From positions 1-25,887 of IMG/VR virus record IMGVR_UViG_3300047560_000060: 25,887 bases of DNA, one strand, 5' to 3'. The notes below the pieces were generated by a model that saw only the letters and a list, made by a program, of their open reading frames with translations, ran no database searches and was not told the origin of the DNA. A program made the translations under genes and the position numbers. The DNA is from a virus. Shown here one piece after another: positions 1 to 8,657 of this stretch; position 1 is the stretch's first letter, and every line of letters starts with the position of its first letter.

Positions 1-306
1 CAATAATCTGCACAACCGACCACTTCCAATAGAAACTACGTAAACATTTGACAACTAATTAAGGCATATTTTTCCCAAGCTTTGCTTCAGCCATTTCTGG
101 CGAACCCACCCCCTTCCTTTTCCAATTCAACATGGCCGGGGGGTATATATTTTTTCGTGGGGTTTTTGATGCAGCGCAGCATCACGGGGGAATAATTCGG
201 ACTTGGCGTTGCAAGAATCAAGTTAGCGTTGCAGGAATCAAAATTCGGACTTGTGCCCTTTTTAATACGTGGTATATTCGGCACACCGACAGTTACAGGC
301 ACCAAA
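1..306. other. Non-coding leader upstream of the terminase genes
   Basis: I see no convincing gene here. Open frames on both strands are short and unlike known proteins. A TTGACA hexamer sits at 48-53, but no -10 box lies 16-18 bases downstream. A small bulged hairpin (arms 86-93 and 98-104) is followed by a C-rich tract rather than a T tract, so it is not a convincing terminator. The clearest structure is the pair of direct repeats between 194 and 253, listed separately. Confidence 0.6.
194..253. repeat. Nested direct repeats just upstream of the small terminase gene
   Basis: A 12-base sequence, AATTCGGACTTG, occurs at 194-205 and again at 242-253. Between them a 16-base sequence, GCGTTGCARGAATCAA, occurs twice with one mismatch at a 20-base period (206-221 and 226-241). 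Phage small terminase subunits often bind repeated sites in or near their own gene, so this could be a pac or cos recognition site. That is inference from position and repetition only. Confidence 0.45.
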
Positions 307-888
307 ATGCCAATTGTTGCAACGCCCGAATCTGGTATACCACTGCCGTTTGATACTACGCCGGAAGAGCTAAACGACTTCCGTGCCAAGGCCCATGCTC
401 TCTTTGAGACGCTAAAGGCTATCGACACCCCCATCGAAATTACGGACTCCGACCGGTTGGAATCCCACCGGATAATGGCGGCACAGGAGCTTCCCAGTTC
501 CAATCGGAACATTACCTCGGGCACGATTGCCAATCTGGAAGCGCTCCTCACGGAGTGGGATTACGAAGTTCTGGATGTCCACCGCAGGCTGCGAAATTAC
601 GTCACAAACCGGCTGATCGTCGAAACCAACGACGAGGATCCAAAGATCCGCCTAAAGGCGCTGGAACTGCTGGGCAAGACGACGGGCGTTAATTCCTTCT
701 CCGACCGGGTCGATATCAGCGTCACCCACCGCAGCGTCTCGGACATCGAGGCCGAGCTTAAGAAGACTCTTGAGCTTTATACGGACTATGCAGTCGTAGG
801 TGAGGAAGACGTGGCCCCTGCCAAGGGTGGTGCAACCATTGCATCGCTAGATGTGGATATGGCGCTCGGGATAGACGATGGATCTTAA
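307..888 (+). CDS. Putative terminase small subunit
   Basis: Probable 193-residue small terminase, the DNA-recognition subunit of the packaging motor. Its position directly before the large subunit, with an 11-base overlap, is the main evidence. The C-terminal half has the helical pattern I associate with this family, including the stretch DPKIRLKALELLGKTTGV near residue 140, followed by a segment rich in Glu and Lys. I chose the ATG at 307, preceded by a weak CAGG. The frame stays open upstream to a TTG at 229, which would add 26 residues encoded by the direct repeats, and I consider that less likely. No clear helix-turn-helix can be assigned by eye. Confidence 0.65.
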   Translation: MPIVATPESGIPLPFDTTPEELNDFRAKAHALFETLKAIDTPIEITDSDRLESHRIMAAQELPSSNRNITSGTIANLEALLTEWDYEVLDVHRRLRNYVTNRLIVETNDEDPKIRLKALELLGKTTGVNSFSDRVDISVTHRSVSDIEAELKKTLELYTDYAVVGEEDVAPAKGGATIASLDVDMALGIDDGS

Positions 889-2395
889 CGTCCTGCTGGA
901 AGCCGAAAAGCGCCTGCATACTATGCCCCCTGCCGTGCAGCAGAAGGTGGGGCAACTAATCGCCGAAGCCCGCAGGGTAACCACCAGAAATCTGGCTCAG
1001 AACGATTTCATGGCCTACGTAAAATACGTTTGGCCGAACTTTATCCACGGCAGGCACCACGAGAAGATGGCGCGGGCGTTTGAGCGGGTGGCTTGTGGCG
1101 AGGTCAAGCGACTCATTATTAATATGCCTCCCCGACACACTAAGTCGGAGTTTGCGTCCTACCTGCTCCCGAGTTGGTTCCTAGGCAAGTACCCGCAGAA
1201 GAAGATTATCCAGACCTCGCATACCGCAGAGCTTGCGGTCGGGTTTGGTCGTAAGGTCCGTAACTTGGTGGACTCGGACCGCTACAAGGACATTTTTCCG
1301 GACACCGAGCTTCAGTCGGACTCCAAGGCGGCGGGACGTTGGAATACCAACAGCGCGGGTGAGTACTTCGCTATCGGTGTCGGTGGTGCCGTGACCGGTA
1401 AGGGCGCTGACCTCCTTATTATTGACGACCCGCACTCCGAGCAGGAGGCCACGCTCGCGGAAGTTAATCCCGAGGTCTACGACAAGACTTACGAGTGGTA
1501 CACATCCGGTCCTCGGCAGCGTCTGCAGCCGGGCGGAGCCATCGTCATAGTCATGACGCGCTGGTCCAAGAAGGACTTGACTGGTCAGGTTCTTAAGTCC
1601 GCCGTCCAGAGGTCCGGGGAAGAGTGGGAAGTTATTGAATTTCCAGCAATTTTGCCGTCTGGCAAGTCGCTATGGCCCGAGTTTTGGGACATTAAGGAGC
1701 TAGAAACCCTTAAAAATGAGCTTCCCAACTCTAAATGGCAGGCGCAGTACCAGCAGCAGCCCACTTCGGACGTGTCTGCCATCATTAAACGTGACTGGTG
1801 GCAGGTCTGGGACAGTGATACGCCGCCGTTTTGCGAGTTTTTGATCCAATCTTGGGATACGGCGTTCCTAAAATCAGAACGAGCGGACTATTCCGCCTGT
1901 ACGACGTGGGGTGTCTTCCAATATCCCGACGATACGGGCAAAAATCAGACAAATATCATCCTCCTGAACGCCTTCAAGGACCGCATGGAGTTCCCCGAGC
2001 TTAAAATGCGGGCGTTCGAGGAATATAAAGAGTGGAATCCAGACGCCCTGATCGTGGAAGCCAAGGCAGCGGGTAGCCCCCTTATTTTTGAGCTTCGTGC
2101 TATGGGTATTCCAGTGCAGGAATTTACCCCCTCTAGGGGTAATGATAAAATCGCGCGCTTAAACTCCGTAGCTGATATCTTTGCGTCGGGGCGTGTGTGG
2201 GTTCCCAATACCAACTGGGCCGAAGAGTTGGTTGAAGAGGTGGCTAGCTTTCCGTCTGGCGAACATGACGACCTAGTTGACTCGATGACCCAAGCCCTTA
2301 TGCGATATCGGCGTGGTGGGTTTATTCGCCTTGAGTCCGACGAACCAGATGAAATAAAGCAATTTAAGTCCAAGCGAGCGGTGGGGTACTACTAA
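878..2395 (+). CDS. terL: Terminase large subunit (ATPase and nuclease)
   Basis: This is the packaging motor that pumps DNA into the prohead and cuts the concatemer. The 505 residues match the usual family length. The N-terminal ATPase has a Walker A-type loop MPPRHTKS (residues 83-90), a Walker B strand LLIIDDPH (179-186) with acidic D183/D184, and a TRWS coupling motif (227-230). The C-terminal RNase H-like nuclease shows three acidic clusters: SWDTAF (D327), LIVEAK (E394) and HDDLVD (D464, D465, D468). Both halves look intact. The gene overlaps the small subunit by 11 bases and shares one base with the portal start (TAATG). Confidence 0.97.
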   Translation: MDLNVLLEAEKRLHTMPPAVQQKVGQLIAEARRVTTRNLAQNDFMAYVKYVWPNFIHGRHHEKMARAFERVACGEVKRLIINMPPRHTKSEFASYLLPSWFLGKYPQKKIIQTSHTAELAVGFGRKVRNLVDSDRYKDIFPDTELQSDSKAAGRWNTNSAGEYFAIGVGGAVTGKGADLLIIDDPHSEQEATLAEVNPEVYDKTYEWYTSGPRQRLQPGGAIVIVMTRWSKKDLTGQVLKSAVQRSGEEWEVIEFPAILPSGKSLWPEFWDIKELETLKNELPNSKWQAQYQQQPTSDVSAIIKRDWWQVWDSDTPPFCEFLIQSWDTAFLKSERADYSACTTWGVFQYPDDTGKNQTNIILLNAFKDRMEFPELKMRAFEEYKEWNPDALIVEAKAAGSPLIFELRAMGIPVQEFTPSRGNDKIARLNSVADIFASGRVWVPNTNWAEELVEEVASFPSGEHDDLVDSMTQALMRYRRGGFIRLESDEPDEIKQFKSKRAVGYY

Positions 2396-5013
2396 TGTCA
2401 GCTAATATGGATAAAGGTCTTTACGCTGCCCCGCAGGGGATGGAGAGCCTCGCTCAGGACGAGGAGCCGATCAGCATCGAGATCGTTGATCCGGAAGAAG
2501 TCAATATCTCCGGCCCCGGCTTTGAAATGCACATGGAGAAGGACGGCAACAGCGAGGAGTTCGACAAGAACCTTGCTGAAGAAATCGACGAGCGTGAGCT
2601 TGCTTCGCTGGCTGCAGATCTGCTTGGCGATTATGACTCGGATATTGGCTCGCGTAAGGACTGGCTGGTTGCATACGTCGATGGCCTGAAACTCCTTGGT
2701 CTTAAGTACGAGGAGCGCACCGAGCCGTGGCCGGGTGCCTGTGGTGTGAACCATCCGCTGCTGATGGAGAGCGCGGTCAAGTTCCAGTCCGAGACGATCA
2801 TGGAGACGTTCCCGGCGGCAGGTCCGGTCAAGGCCAAGATCATCGGCAAGGAAACGACCGAGAAGAAGGACGCGGCTGTGCGCGTCACGGACGATATGAA
2901 CTTCCAGCTTACCGAGGTGATGCGTGAGTATCGCCCGGAGCATGAGCGCATGCTCATCAGCCTGTGCCTGTCAGGTAATGCGTTTAAGAAGGTCTACTTT
3001 GACCCGGCGCTCAACCGCCAGACGGCTGTGTTTATTCCGGCAGAAGACCTCGTGGTGCCGTACGGTGCCCAGAGCCTTGAGTCCGCCGAGCGTGTTACGC
3101 ACCGCATGCGTAAGACCAAGAACGAGCTGCGCCGCCTGCAGGTGGCTGGCTTCTATCGGGACATTGATCTTGGCGAACCGGTGCGGGTGCTTGATGAAGT
3201 TGAGAAGCAAAAGGCTACGGAACAGGGCTTCTCGGCGGCGGTGGATGATCGCTATCAAGTCCTAGAAATGCATGTAAACCTCGACCTGCCGGGCTACGAG
3301 GATGAGGACGATAAGGGCCACCCGACGCGCATTGCACTGCCGTACGTGGTTACGATTGAGAAGGGCACCCAGACGATCCTTGCGATCCGTCGCAACTGGC
3401 TGGAGGATGATCGGCTTAAGCTGCGTCGCCAGCACTTTGTACATTACGGGTACATCCCCGGCTTTGGTTTCTACTACTTTGGCCTGATTCATCTTATCGG
3501 TGGGCATTCCAAGACGGCTACTTCGCTGCTTCGCCAGCTTGTGGACGCCGGTACCCTTGCCAACCTTCCGGGCGGCTTGAAGTCTCGCGGGCTTCGCATC
3601 AAGGGAGACGACACCCCGATTGCTCCGGGCGAATTCCGCGATGTTGACTTGCCCAGTGGCGCGATCCGCGACAACATCCTGCCGCTTCCGTACAAGGAGC
3701 CGAGCCAGACGCTGGCCGCTCTTATGGATAAGGTGGTCGAGGAAGGCCGCAGGTTCGCCGCCGTGTCGGACCTTAACGTGTCGGATATGTCGGCGCAGGC
3801 ACCGGTCGGCACGACACTTGCGATCCTTGAGCGCGTGCTTAAGGTGATGTCGGCTGTTCAGGCCCGCATCCACTTTGCGATGAAGCAGGAGTTCAAGCTC
3901 CTTGCGGCCATTATTCGGGATAACACTCCAGAAGAATATTCGTACGAGCCGGAAATTGGCACCAAATCTGCCAAGCGTTCGGACTACGATCAAGTAGACG
4001 TGCTGCCGGTTTCGGATCCCAACGCCGCCACCATGTCGCAACGGGTCGTTCTGTATCAGGCGGTTCTGCAGCTTTCCCAAACTGCTCCCCAGATCTACGA
4101 CCTGCCTTTCCTCCACCGGCAGATGATCGAGACTCTCGGTGTCAAAAACGCCGCCAAGATCATTCCGATGCAGGACGATTTGAAGCCGGTCGATCCGGTC
4201 TCCGAGAACATGGCACTCATGATGGGTAAGCCCGTGAAGGCGTTCCTTTCGCAGGACCACGACGCCCATATTGCCGTGCATATGATGATGCTGCAGGATC
4301 CGAAGATCGCAGCTACTTTGGGACAAAACCCACAGGCGCAGGCGCTTATCGCAGCTACCCATGCCCACATCATGGAGCATACGGCGTTCCAGTTCCGTGC
4401 CGGCATCGAGAAGATGTTGGGTGCGGCGCTCCCCCCGCCGCCGGATTCGCAGAAGGACGAGAACTACCTTCCGCCGGATATCGAGGTCCAGTTGTCCCAG
4501 CTTGCCGCTCAGGCTGCCGCAAAGCTCCTCCAGAAGGACCAAGCCGAGGCCCAGATGCAGCAGGCTCAGCAGCAGATGCAGGATCCCGTCGTCCAGATGC
4601 AGATGCAGGACTTGCAGATCAAGCAGGCCGAAGTGCAGCGCAAGCAGCAGAAGGATCAGGCCGATATCCAGCTTCGCCAGCAGGACTTGCAGCTTAAGGC
4701 CCAGAAGACAATGCTCGATGCGGCTGCAAAGGACGACCAGACCGAACTTCGCATCCGGGAACTCGATGCCCATCAGAAGTCCGAGGGCATGCGGATGGGT
4801 ACGGAAATCCGTAAACACCAAGCCCAACTTGCTGCTCAGCAGCAGTCTGAAGGACTCCGAATCGGAGTCGATATCGCCAAGCACAAGGCTGACTTGGCGC
4901 ACGAAAATCATGGTCGCCGTATCGACGTTGCCAAGCACAACTCAAAAATGTCACACGATACGTTCCGCCATATGAATCCGCCCGATACGGGTGTTTCTAA
5001 GACCGAGGAGTAA
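2395..5013 (+). CDS. Portal protein with long Gln-rich coiled-coil C-terminus
   Basis: The portal forms the dodecameric ring at one capsid vertex through which DNA enters and leaves. Identification rests on its place after the large terminase, its large size (872 residues) and the conserved segment PWPGACGVNHPLL (from residue 111) followed by a Lys/Phe-rich helix, which I recognise from portals of short-tailed phages. Residues from about 700 to 862 are extremely rich in Gln, Lys and Glu, read as coiled coil, and contain imperfect repeats (EGMRMGTEIRKH, then EGLRIGVDIAKH, then GRRIDVAKHNSK). This may be an extended barrel-like helix inside the head, as in P22 gp1. The start overlaps the previous stop by one base. 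A second ATG lies at 2407. Confidence 0.88.
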   Translation: MSANMDKGLYAAPQGMESLAQDEEPISIEIVDPEEVNISGPGFEMHMEKDGNSEEFDKNLAEEIDERELASLAADLLGDYDSDIGSRKDWLVAYVDGLKLLGLKYEERTEPWPGACGVNHPLLMESAVKFQSETIMETFPAAGPVKAKIIGKETTEKKDAAVRVTDDMNFQLTEVMREYRPEHERMLISLCLSGNAFKKVYFDPALNRQTAVFIPAEDLVVPYGAQSLESAERVTHRMRKTKNELRRLQVAGFYRDIDLGEPVRVLDEVEKQKATEQGFSAAVDDRYQVLEMHVNLDLPGYEDEDDKGHPTRIALPYVVTIEKGTQTILAIRRNWLEDDRLKLRRQHFVHYGYIPGFGFYYFGLIHLIGGHSKTATSLLRQLVDAGTLANLPGGLKSRGLRIKGDDTPIAPGEFRDVDLPSGAIRDNILPLPYKEPSQTLAALMDKVVEEGRRFAAVSDLNVSDMSAQAPVGTTLAILERVLKVMSAVQARIHFAMKQEFKLLAAIIRDNTPEEYSYEPEIGTKSAKRSDYDQVDVLPVSDPNAATMSQRVVLYQAVLQLSQTAPQIYDLPFLHRQMIETLGVKNAAKIIPMQDDLKPVDPVSENMALMMGKPVKAFLSQDHDAHIAVHMMMLQDPKIAATLGQNPQAQALIAATHAHIMEHTAFQFRAGIEKMLGAALPPPPDSQKDENYLPPDIEVQLSQLAAQAAAKLLQKDQAEAQMQQAQQQMQDPVVQMQMQDLQIKQAEVQRKQQKDQADIQLRQQDLQLKAQKTMLDAAAKDDQTELRIRELDAHQKSEGMRMGTEIRKHQAQLAAQQQSEGLRIGVDIAKHKADLAHENHGRRIDVAKHNSKMSHDTFRHMNPPDTGVSKTEE

Positions 5014-5211
5014 ATGCAAAATCAAACTGCGCTCGAATACCTGTCGCAAAAGGTAGAAGAGCAGCGCGCCGTGGTAGTGAACAGTATTCTGGGCGGAAAC
5101 ATTTCCGATTACGAATACCGCAGATTGGTTGGAGTCATTCAGGGTCTTGACTTCGGCACACAGCTTATTAATGACCTTGCCAAACGACTGGAGACAGACG
5201 CAGATGAGTGA
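5014..5211 (+). CDS. Small conserved-looking phage protein of unknown function
   Basis: The 65-residue protein is mildly acidic and probably helical, with no membrane segment or metal-binding motif. GAGGAG at 5005-5010 serves as ribosome binding site and the gene starts on the base after the portal stop. It ends inside the next gene with an 8-base overlap, so it is almost certainly co-translated with portal and the GroES-like protein. Similar small proteins occur between portal and scaffold genes in related phages, but I know of no function. Confidence 0.7.
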   Translation: MQNQTALEYLSQKVEEQRAVVVNSILGGNISDYEYRRLVGVIQGLDFGTQLINDLAKRLETDADE

Positions 5212-5578
5212 TATTGACATCCTCGCTACCAAGGCTGAAAAGAAGGCCAAGCAACTTCCGGAGCCGAAGGGCTACCGCCTGCTGTGCATGGTGCCGAAGA
5301 TCGAAGAAGAGTATGCCAGCGGCCTTATTAAGGCCGACGAGACCAAGAAGGTCGAAGAGCAAACTACGGTCATCCTCTTTGTCGCCAAGATGGGCGACAT
5401 GGCCTATAGCGATAAAGATCGTTTCCCAACTGGTCCGTGGTGCAAGGAAGGGGATTTTGTCCTCGTCCGTCCGTACTCGGGTACTCGCCTGAAACTGTAT
5501 GGCACCGAATGGCGTGTCATTAATGACGACATGGTCGAGGCAGTTGTGGAAGATCCCCGTGGCTTGAGCCGCGCATAA
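5204..5578 (+). CDS. GroES-like co-chaperonin
   Basis: A 124-residue protein with a GroES-type fold. The order matches GroES: an N-terminal strand (GYRLLCMVPKIEEE), a flexible loop around ASGLIKADETKKVEEQ that corresponds to the GroEL-binding mobile loop with a hydrophobic Leu-Ile pair, then strands VILFVAKMG, DFVLVRPYSG and LYGTEWRVINDDMVEAVVE. E. coli GroES has 97 residues; the extra length here is mainly at the N-terminus and in the centre. T4 encodes a functional analogue, gp31, needed to fold its capsid protein with host GroEL. The place of this gene, four genes before the capsid protein, suggests a similar role. The ATG at 5204 is chosen because GGAG lies at 5191-5194; the frame is open further upstream without support. 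Confidence 0.85.
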   Translation: MSDIDILATKAEKKAKQLPEPKGYRLLCMVPKIEEEYASGLIKADETKKVEEQTTVILFVAKMGDMAYSDKDRFPTGPWCKEGDFVLVRPYSGTRLKLYGTEWRVINDDMVEAVVEDPRGLSRA

Positions 5579-5588
5579 GGAGCAAATA

Positions 5589-6530
5589 ATGGCTGATCAA
5601 GAAGAATTTAAGTTTCCCGACGAGACCCCGGAGGCCGCGCCGGAAGACAAGCTGGAGATTGAAGTCGTTGACGATACGCCGGAACAGGATCGTGGCCGTG
5701 CCCCGATGCCAAAGGAAATCGTCAAGGAGCTTGAGGAAGACGACCTAGACGAGTATTCCGAAAAGGTCAAGAAGCGCCTCGGGCAGATGAAGAAGGTATG
5801 GCATGACGAGCGGCGCGAGAAAGAGCGAGAGGCCCGTGAAAAGGCCGAAGCCCTTCGGTATGCCCAGCAGGTTGCCGAGGAAAACAAGCAGCTTAAGCAA
5901 AGGCTCGGGCAGGGCCATAAGGTTCTGCTTAACGAGGTTACCAAGGCCGCAACTAATGAATATGCGGTTGCCAAAGAGAAGCTTAAGCAGGCTTATGAAT
6001 CTGGCAGCGCCGATCAGATTGCGGATGCTCAGGAAGCCTTAACGGATGCAAAAATCCGGATTAAGGAGTACGAACGCTATAAACCCTCTTTACAGGAGGA
6101 AGATTATAGTGTACAACCGCCAAAACTGGCCGAGCCGCCCAAATCGGTATCCGACCCCAAGGCAGAAGCTTGGAGGGAAAAGAATACTTGGTTTGGTGCT
6201 AATAAGGGCATGACTGCCTTTGCGCTTGGCCTGCACGAAGAACTTGTCGAGTCTGGGTTTGACCCGCGATCCGATGAGTATTATGCACGGGTTAATTCGA
6301 CTATGAGGAAGCGATTCCCCGATTATTTCGAGGATGACCAACCTCAAACCACGGAGAAGGAAGAGAAGCCGGCTCCGCGCACAAAAGCAGCTAACGTGGT
6401 AGCTCCCGTTACCCGGTCAACGGCACCCCGACAGGTGCGGCTGACATCAACGCAGGTGGCCCTTGCCAAGCGTCTTGGCATTACACCGGAAGCGTATGCA
6501 AAAGAACTTATGAAACAGGAGAATCGCTAA
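5589..6530 (+). CDS. Capsid scaffold protein
   Basis: The 313-residue, highly charged protein lies between portal and capsid genes. An acidic N-terminus (1-55) is followed by long Lys/Glu-rich coiled-coil helices (about 55-165). The segment from W201 to F247 (starting WFGANKGMTAFALGLHEELV) is the part I recognise from scaffold proteins of short-tailed phages. The basic C-terminus (after about 260) would contact the coat protein, as in P22 gp8. Scaffolds direct shell assembly and then leave or are degraded. The start has AAGGAG at 5577-5582. The stop overlaps the next start by one base. Confidence 0.8.
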   Translation: MADQEEFKFPDETPEAAPEDKLEIEVVDDTPEQDRGRAPMPKEIVKELEEDDLDEYSEKVKKRLGQMKKVWHDERREKEREAREKAEALRYAQQVAEENKQLKQRLGQGHKVLLNEVTKAATNEYAVAKEKLKQAYESGSADQIADAQEALTDAKIRIKEYERYKPSLQEEDYSVQPPKLAEPPKSVSDPKAEAWREKNTWFGANKGMTAFALGLHEELVESGFDPRSDEYYARVNSTMRKRFPDYFEDDQPQTTEKEEKPAPRTKAANVVAPVTRSTAPRQVRLTSTQVALAKRLGITPEAYAKELMKQENR

Positions 6531-6985
6531 TGGCTGAAAATAATCGTCTTGCCCGTGAATTGGAAAATCGGGAAACCGCAAAGCGCGTCCAGACTTGGAA
6601 GCAGCCCGAAACTCTGCCGGCCCCTACGCCGCAGCCGGGTTGGGTCTTCCGTTGGATTAGAACGAGCATGGTCGGCCAACAGGATCCGACTAATGTTTCC
6701 GCAAAGTTCCGCGAGGGTTGGGCACCGGTAAAGGCCGAGGACCATCCCGAGCTTATGTATATGGCTGATCCCAATACTCGCTTTAAGGGCAATGTTGAGA
6801 TTGGCGGACTGTTGCTCTGCAAGGCTCCGGAAGAGATTATGAAGCAGCGCGAGGAGTATTACTCCAAGCAAGCTAAGAGTCAGATCGAGTCTGTGGACAA
6901 CAATTTCTTGCGTCAGAATGATGCGCGTATGCCGCTCTTTAGTGAGAAGCGCAGCACGTCTTCGTTCGGTCGCGGTACCAAATAA
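6530..6985 (+). CDS. Conserved phage protein between scaffold and capsid genes
   Basis: The 151-residue protein has a Pro-rich segment (about 24-37) followed by the striking stretch GWVFRWIRTSMVGQQDPTN, then FREGWAPVKAEDHPEL. I have seen this combination in uncultured aquatic phages at the same position. The C-terminal half is charged and helical and ends SSFGRGTK. I cannot assign a function; a minor head protein or assembly factor is plausible from position. AGGAG at 6517-6521 gives a good start. Confidence 0.72.
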   Translation: MAENNRLARELENRETAKRVQTWKQPETLPAPTPQPGWVFRWIRTSMVGQQDPTNVSAKFREGWAPVKAEDHPELMYMADPNTRFKGNVEIGGLLLCKAPEEIMKQREEYYSKQAKSQIESVDNNFLRQNDARMPLFSEKRSTSSFGRGTK

Positions 6986-7001
6986 CTTTTAGGAGACTTT
7001 A

Positions 7002-7676
7002 ATGTCTAATGTCGCTACGCCTTATGGGCTGCGTCCGATCAACCTGATCGGTGGTCAGCCTTTCGCGGGCCAGTTCCGCGAGTACAAGGTGGCGTCGAAC
7101 AACTCGGCTGCCATCTTCAATGGTGACGTTATCGCTCTGACGAGCGCTGGCGTTCCGTATGCTCTTACCTCGACCCCGACTGCCACGGCGATCACGGCTG
7201 CAACGCCGACCGCTACGCTGGTTAGCCCGGCTGGTATCGTTGGTATTTGCGTTGGTGTTCGTTATGTCAGCCCTGCTACCAAGCAGCCGCTGTACGGCCA
7301 GTTCCTCCCGGCGAATGCTGTGACGGCTGGTTACACGGACATCTACGTGCGTGTTGTTGATGATCCGGATGCGCTGTTCCAGATTCAGGGTTCGGCTGCG
7401 CTCGGCACGTTCAACAGCGGCACGGCTGGTTCGGGTTGGCCGGGTGCGGTTGGCAAGAACGCCGCTCTGGGCAATTTCTCGGCTGGTAGCACGACCTCGG
7501 GCAACTCGGCTGTCAATCTCGTGATTGGCGCTAACGGTGGCTCGCTGGCTACGACTGCTACGCTTGCGATGCGTATTGTGGATATCGTGGAAGGCACCGA
7601 GGGTGACTCCTATCCGGAGTTCATCGTCAAGTTCAACCACGGCGTTCACTCGTACTACGTCCCGCAGGGCGTTTAA
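7002..7676 (+). CDS. Probable capsid accessory or decoration protein
   Basis: The 224-residue protein is rich in Ala, Thr, Gly and Val, with alternating hydrophobic residues typical of beta structure, and has no signal peptide. The N-terminus SNVATPYGLRPINLIGGQPF resembles a phage protein family regularly found next to capsid genes. It lies 16 bases before the capsid gene behind a strong AGGAG (6991-6995). High expression with the capsid would fit a decoration or cement protein. Function is inferred from position and composition. Confidence 0.6.
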   Translation: MSNVATPYGLRPINLIGGQPFAGQFREYKVASNNSAAIFNGDVIALTSAGVPYALTSTPTATAITAATPTATLVSPAGIVGICVGVRYVSPATKQPLYGQFLPANAVTAGYTDIYVRVVDDPDALFQIQGSAALGTFNSGTAGSGWPGAVGKNAALGNFSAGSTTSGNSAVNLVIGANGGSLATTATLAMRIVDIVEGTEGDSYPEFIVKFNHGVHSYYVPQGV

Positions 7677-7692
7677 TAGGGGAGTAATGTAA

Positions 7693-8604
7693 ATGGCTAT
7701 TTCTCGTTCGCAACTTCTGAAGGAGCTGCTCCCCGGTCTGAACGCGCTGTTCGGCATGGAGTACGCCCGTTATGGTGAAGAGCACAAGGAAATCTACGAG
7801 ACTGAGAGTTCCGAGCGTTCTTTTGAAGAGGAGACCAAGCTGTCGGGCTTTGCTGCCGCCCCCGTGAAGAACGAAGGCGCTGCTATTGCTTATGACAACG
7901 CGCAGGAAGCTTGGACTGCTCGCTACAACCACGAGACGATTGCTCTCGGCTTCTCCATCACGGAAGAGGCTGTTGAGGACAATCTGTATGACTCGCTCTC
8001 GTCGCGCTACACGAAGGCTCTGGCCCGCGCTATGGCGTACACGAAGCAGGTCAAGGCTGCCTCGATCCTGAACAACGGCTTTAACGCTGCCTATACGGGC
8101 GGTGACAACCAGCCGCTGTACAGCACGTCGCATCCGCTGGTCTCGGGTGGCACCAACAGCAACACGTTCTCGACTCAGGCCGACCTGAACGAAACCTCGC
8201 TTGAAGCGGCGGTTATTCAGATTGCTGCTTGGACCGACGAGCGTGGTCTGCTGATTGCTGCCAAGCCGCGTAAGCTCATCGTCCCGCCGAGCCTGATGTT
8301 CGTTGCTAAGCGTCTGCTGGACACGGAACTGCGTGTTGGCACGACGGACAACGACATCAACGCTCTGAAGGCGATGGGTTCGATTCCGGAAGGCTATTCG
8401 GTTAATCACTTCCTCACGGACAACAACGCGTGGTTCCTGATGACCGATGTGCCGAATGGTCTGAAGCACTTCGTGCGTACGCCGCTGGCGCAGTCAATGG
8501 ACGGTGATTTCGATACCGGAAACGTGCGTTATAAGGCCCGCGAGCGTTATTCGTTCGGCTGGTCGGATCCGCTCGGTACTTTCGGTTCGTCCGGTTCGAC
8601 CTAA
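7693..8604 (+). CDS. Major capsid protein (HK97-type fold expected)
   Basis: The 303-residue protein should form the head lattice. Its central segment, with EETKLSGFAAAPVKNEGAAI and then NHETIALGFSITEEAVEDN (from residue 79), matches the pattern of Mu gpT-like and related HK97-fold capsid proteins, in which the E-loop and spine helix follow. Later segments include LIVPPSLMFVAKRLL and RYSFGWSDPLGTFGS at the C-terminus. GGGGAG at 7679-7684 is the ribosome binding site. A strong terminator follows directly, as expected for the last and most abundant product of the head transcript. Confidence 0.88.
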   Translation: MAISRSQLLKELLPGLNALFGMEYARYGEEHKEIYETESSERSFEEETKLSGFAAAPVKNEGAAIAYDNAQEAWTARYNHETIALGFSITEEAVEDNLYDSLSSRYTKALARAMAYTKQVKAASILNNGFNAAYTGGDNQPLYSTSHPLVSGGTNSNTFSTQADLNETSLEAAVIQIAAWTDERGLLIAAKPRKLIVPPSLMFVAKRLLDTELRVGTTDNDINALKAMGSIPEGYSVNHFLTDNNAWFLMTDVPNGLKHFVRTPLAQSMDGDFDTGNVRYKARERYSFGWSDPLGTFGSSGST

Positions 8605-8630
8605 TAAATCAGGCACTTAGCTGATTTGGG

Positions 8631-8657
8631 AAGGGGGCTTCGGCCCCCTTTCTTTTT
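8631..8657 (+). terminator. Strong intrinsic terminator after the capsid gene
   Basis: A perfect 8-base-pair stem AAGGGGGC / GCCCCCTT (8631-8638 and 8643-8650) closes an extra-stable TTCG tetraloop (8639-8642), followed by a T-rich tract through 8657. A second inverted repeat (AAATCAG at 8606-8612 and CTGATTT at 8621-8627) lies just before it, and a third (ATTATT 8665-8670, AATAAT 8676-8681) just after. The terminator should end most head-module transcripts and isolate the downstream promoter. Confidence 0.92.

Noticed and set aside
48-73. TTGACA at 48-53 as a promoter for the terminase genes
   Set aside because: No -10-like hexamer occurs at 16-18 base spacing; the nearest TATTTT is only 13 bases away.
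132-353. 73-codon + strand frame in the leader and early terminase region
   Set aside because: It has no ribosome binding site and unlikely composition, and it overlaps the small terminase in another frame.
87-551. 154-codon open frame on the - strand near the window start
   Set aside because: It overlaps the small terminase gene almost entirely, has no recognisable similarity, and all other genes lie on the + strand.
3262-4938. 558-codon open frame on the - strand opposite the portal gene
   Set aside because: It mirrors the strongly biased codons of the portal on the + strand, has a Leu/His/Arg-rich composition without a domain, and lacks a ribosome binding site. Taken as a shadow of the portal.
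7679-7695. ATGTAA start-stop (7687-7692) just before the capsid ATG as a regulatory mini-frame
   Set aside because: The ribosome binding site ends only two bases before it, too close for efficient use; it is probably chance.
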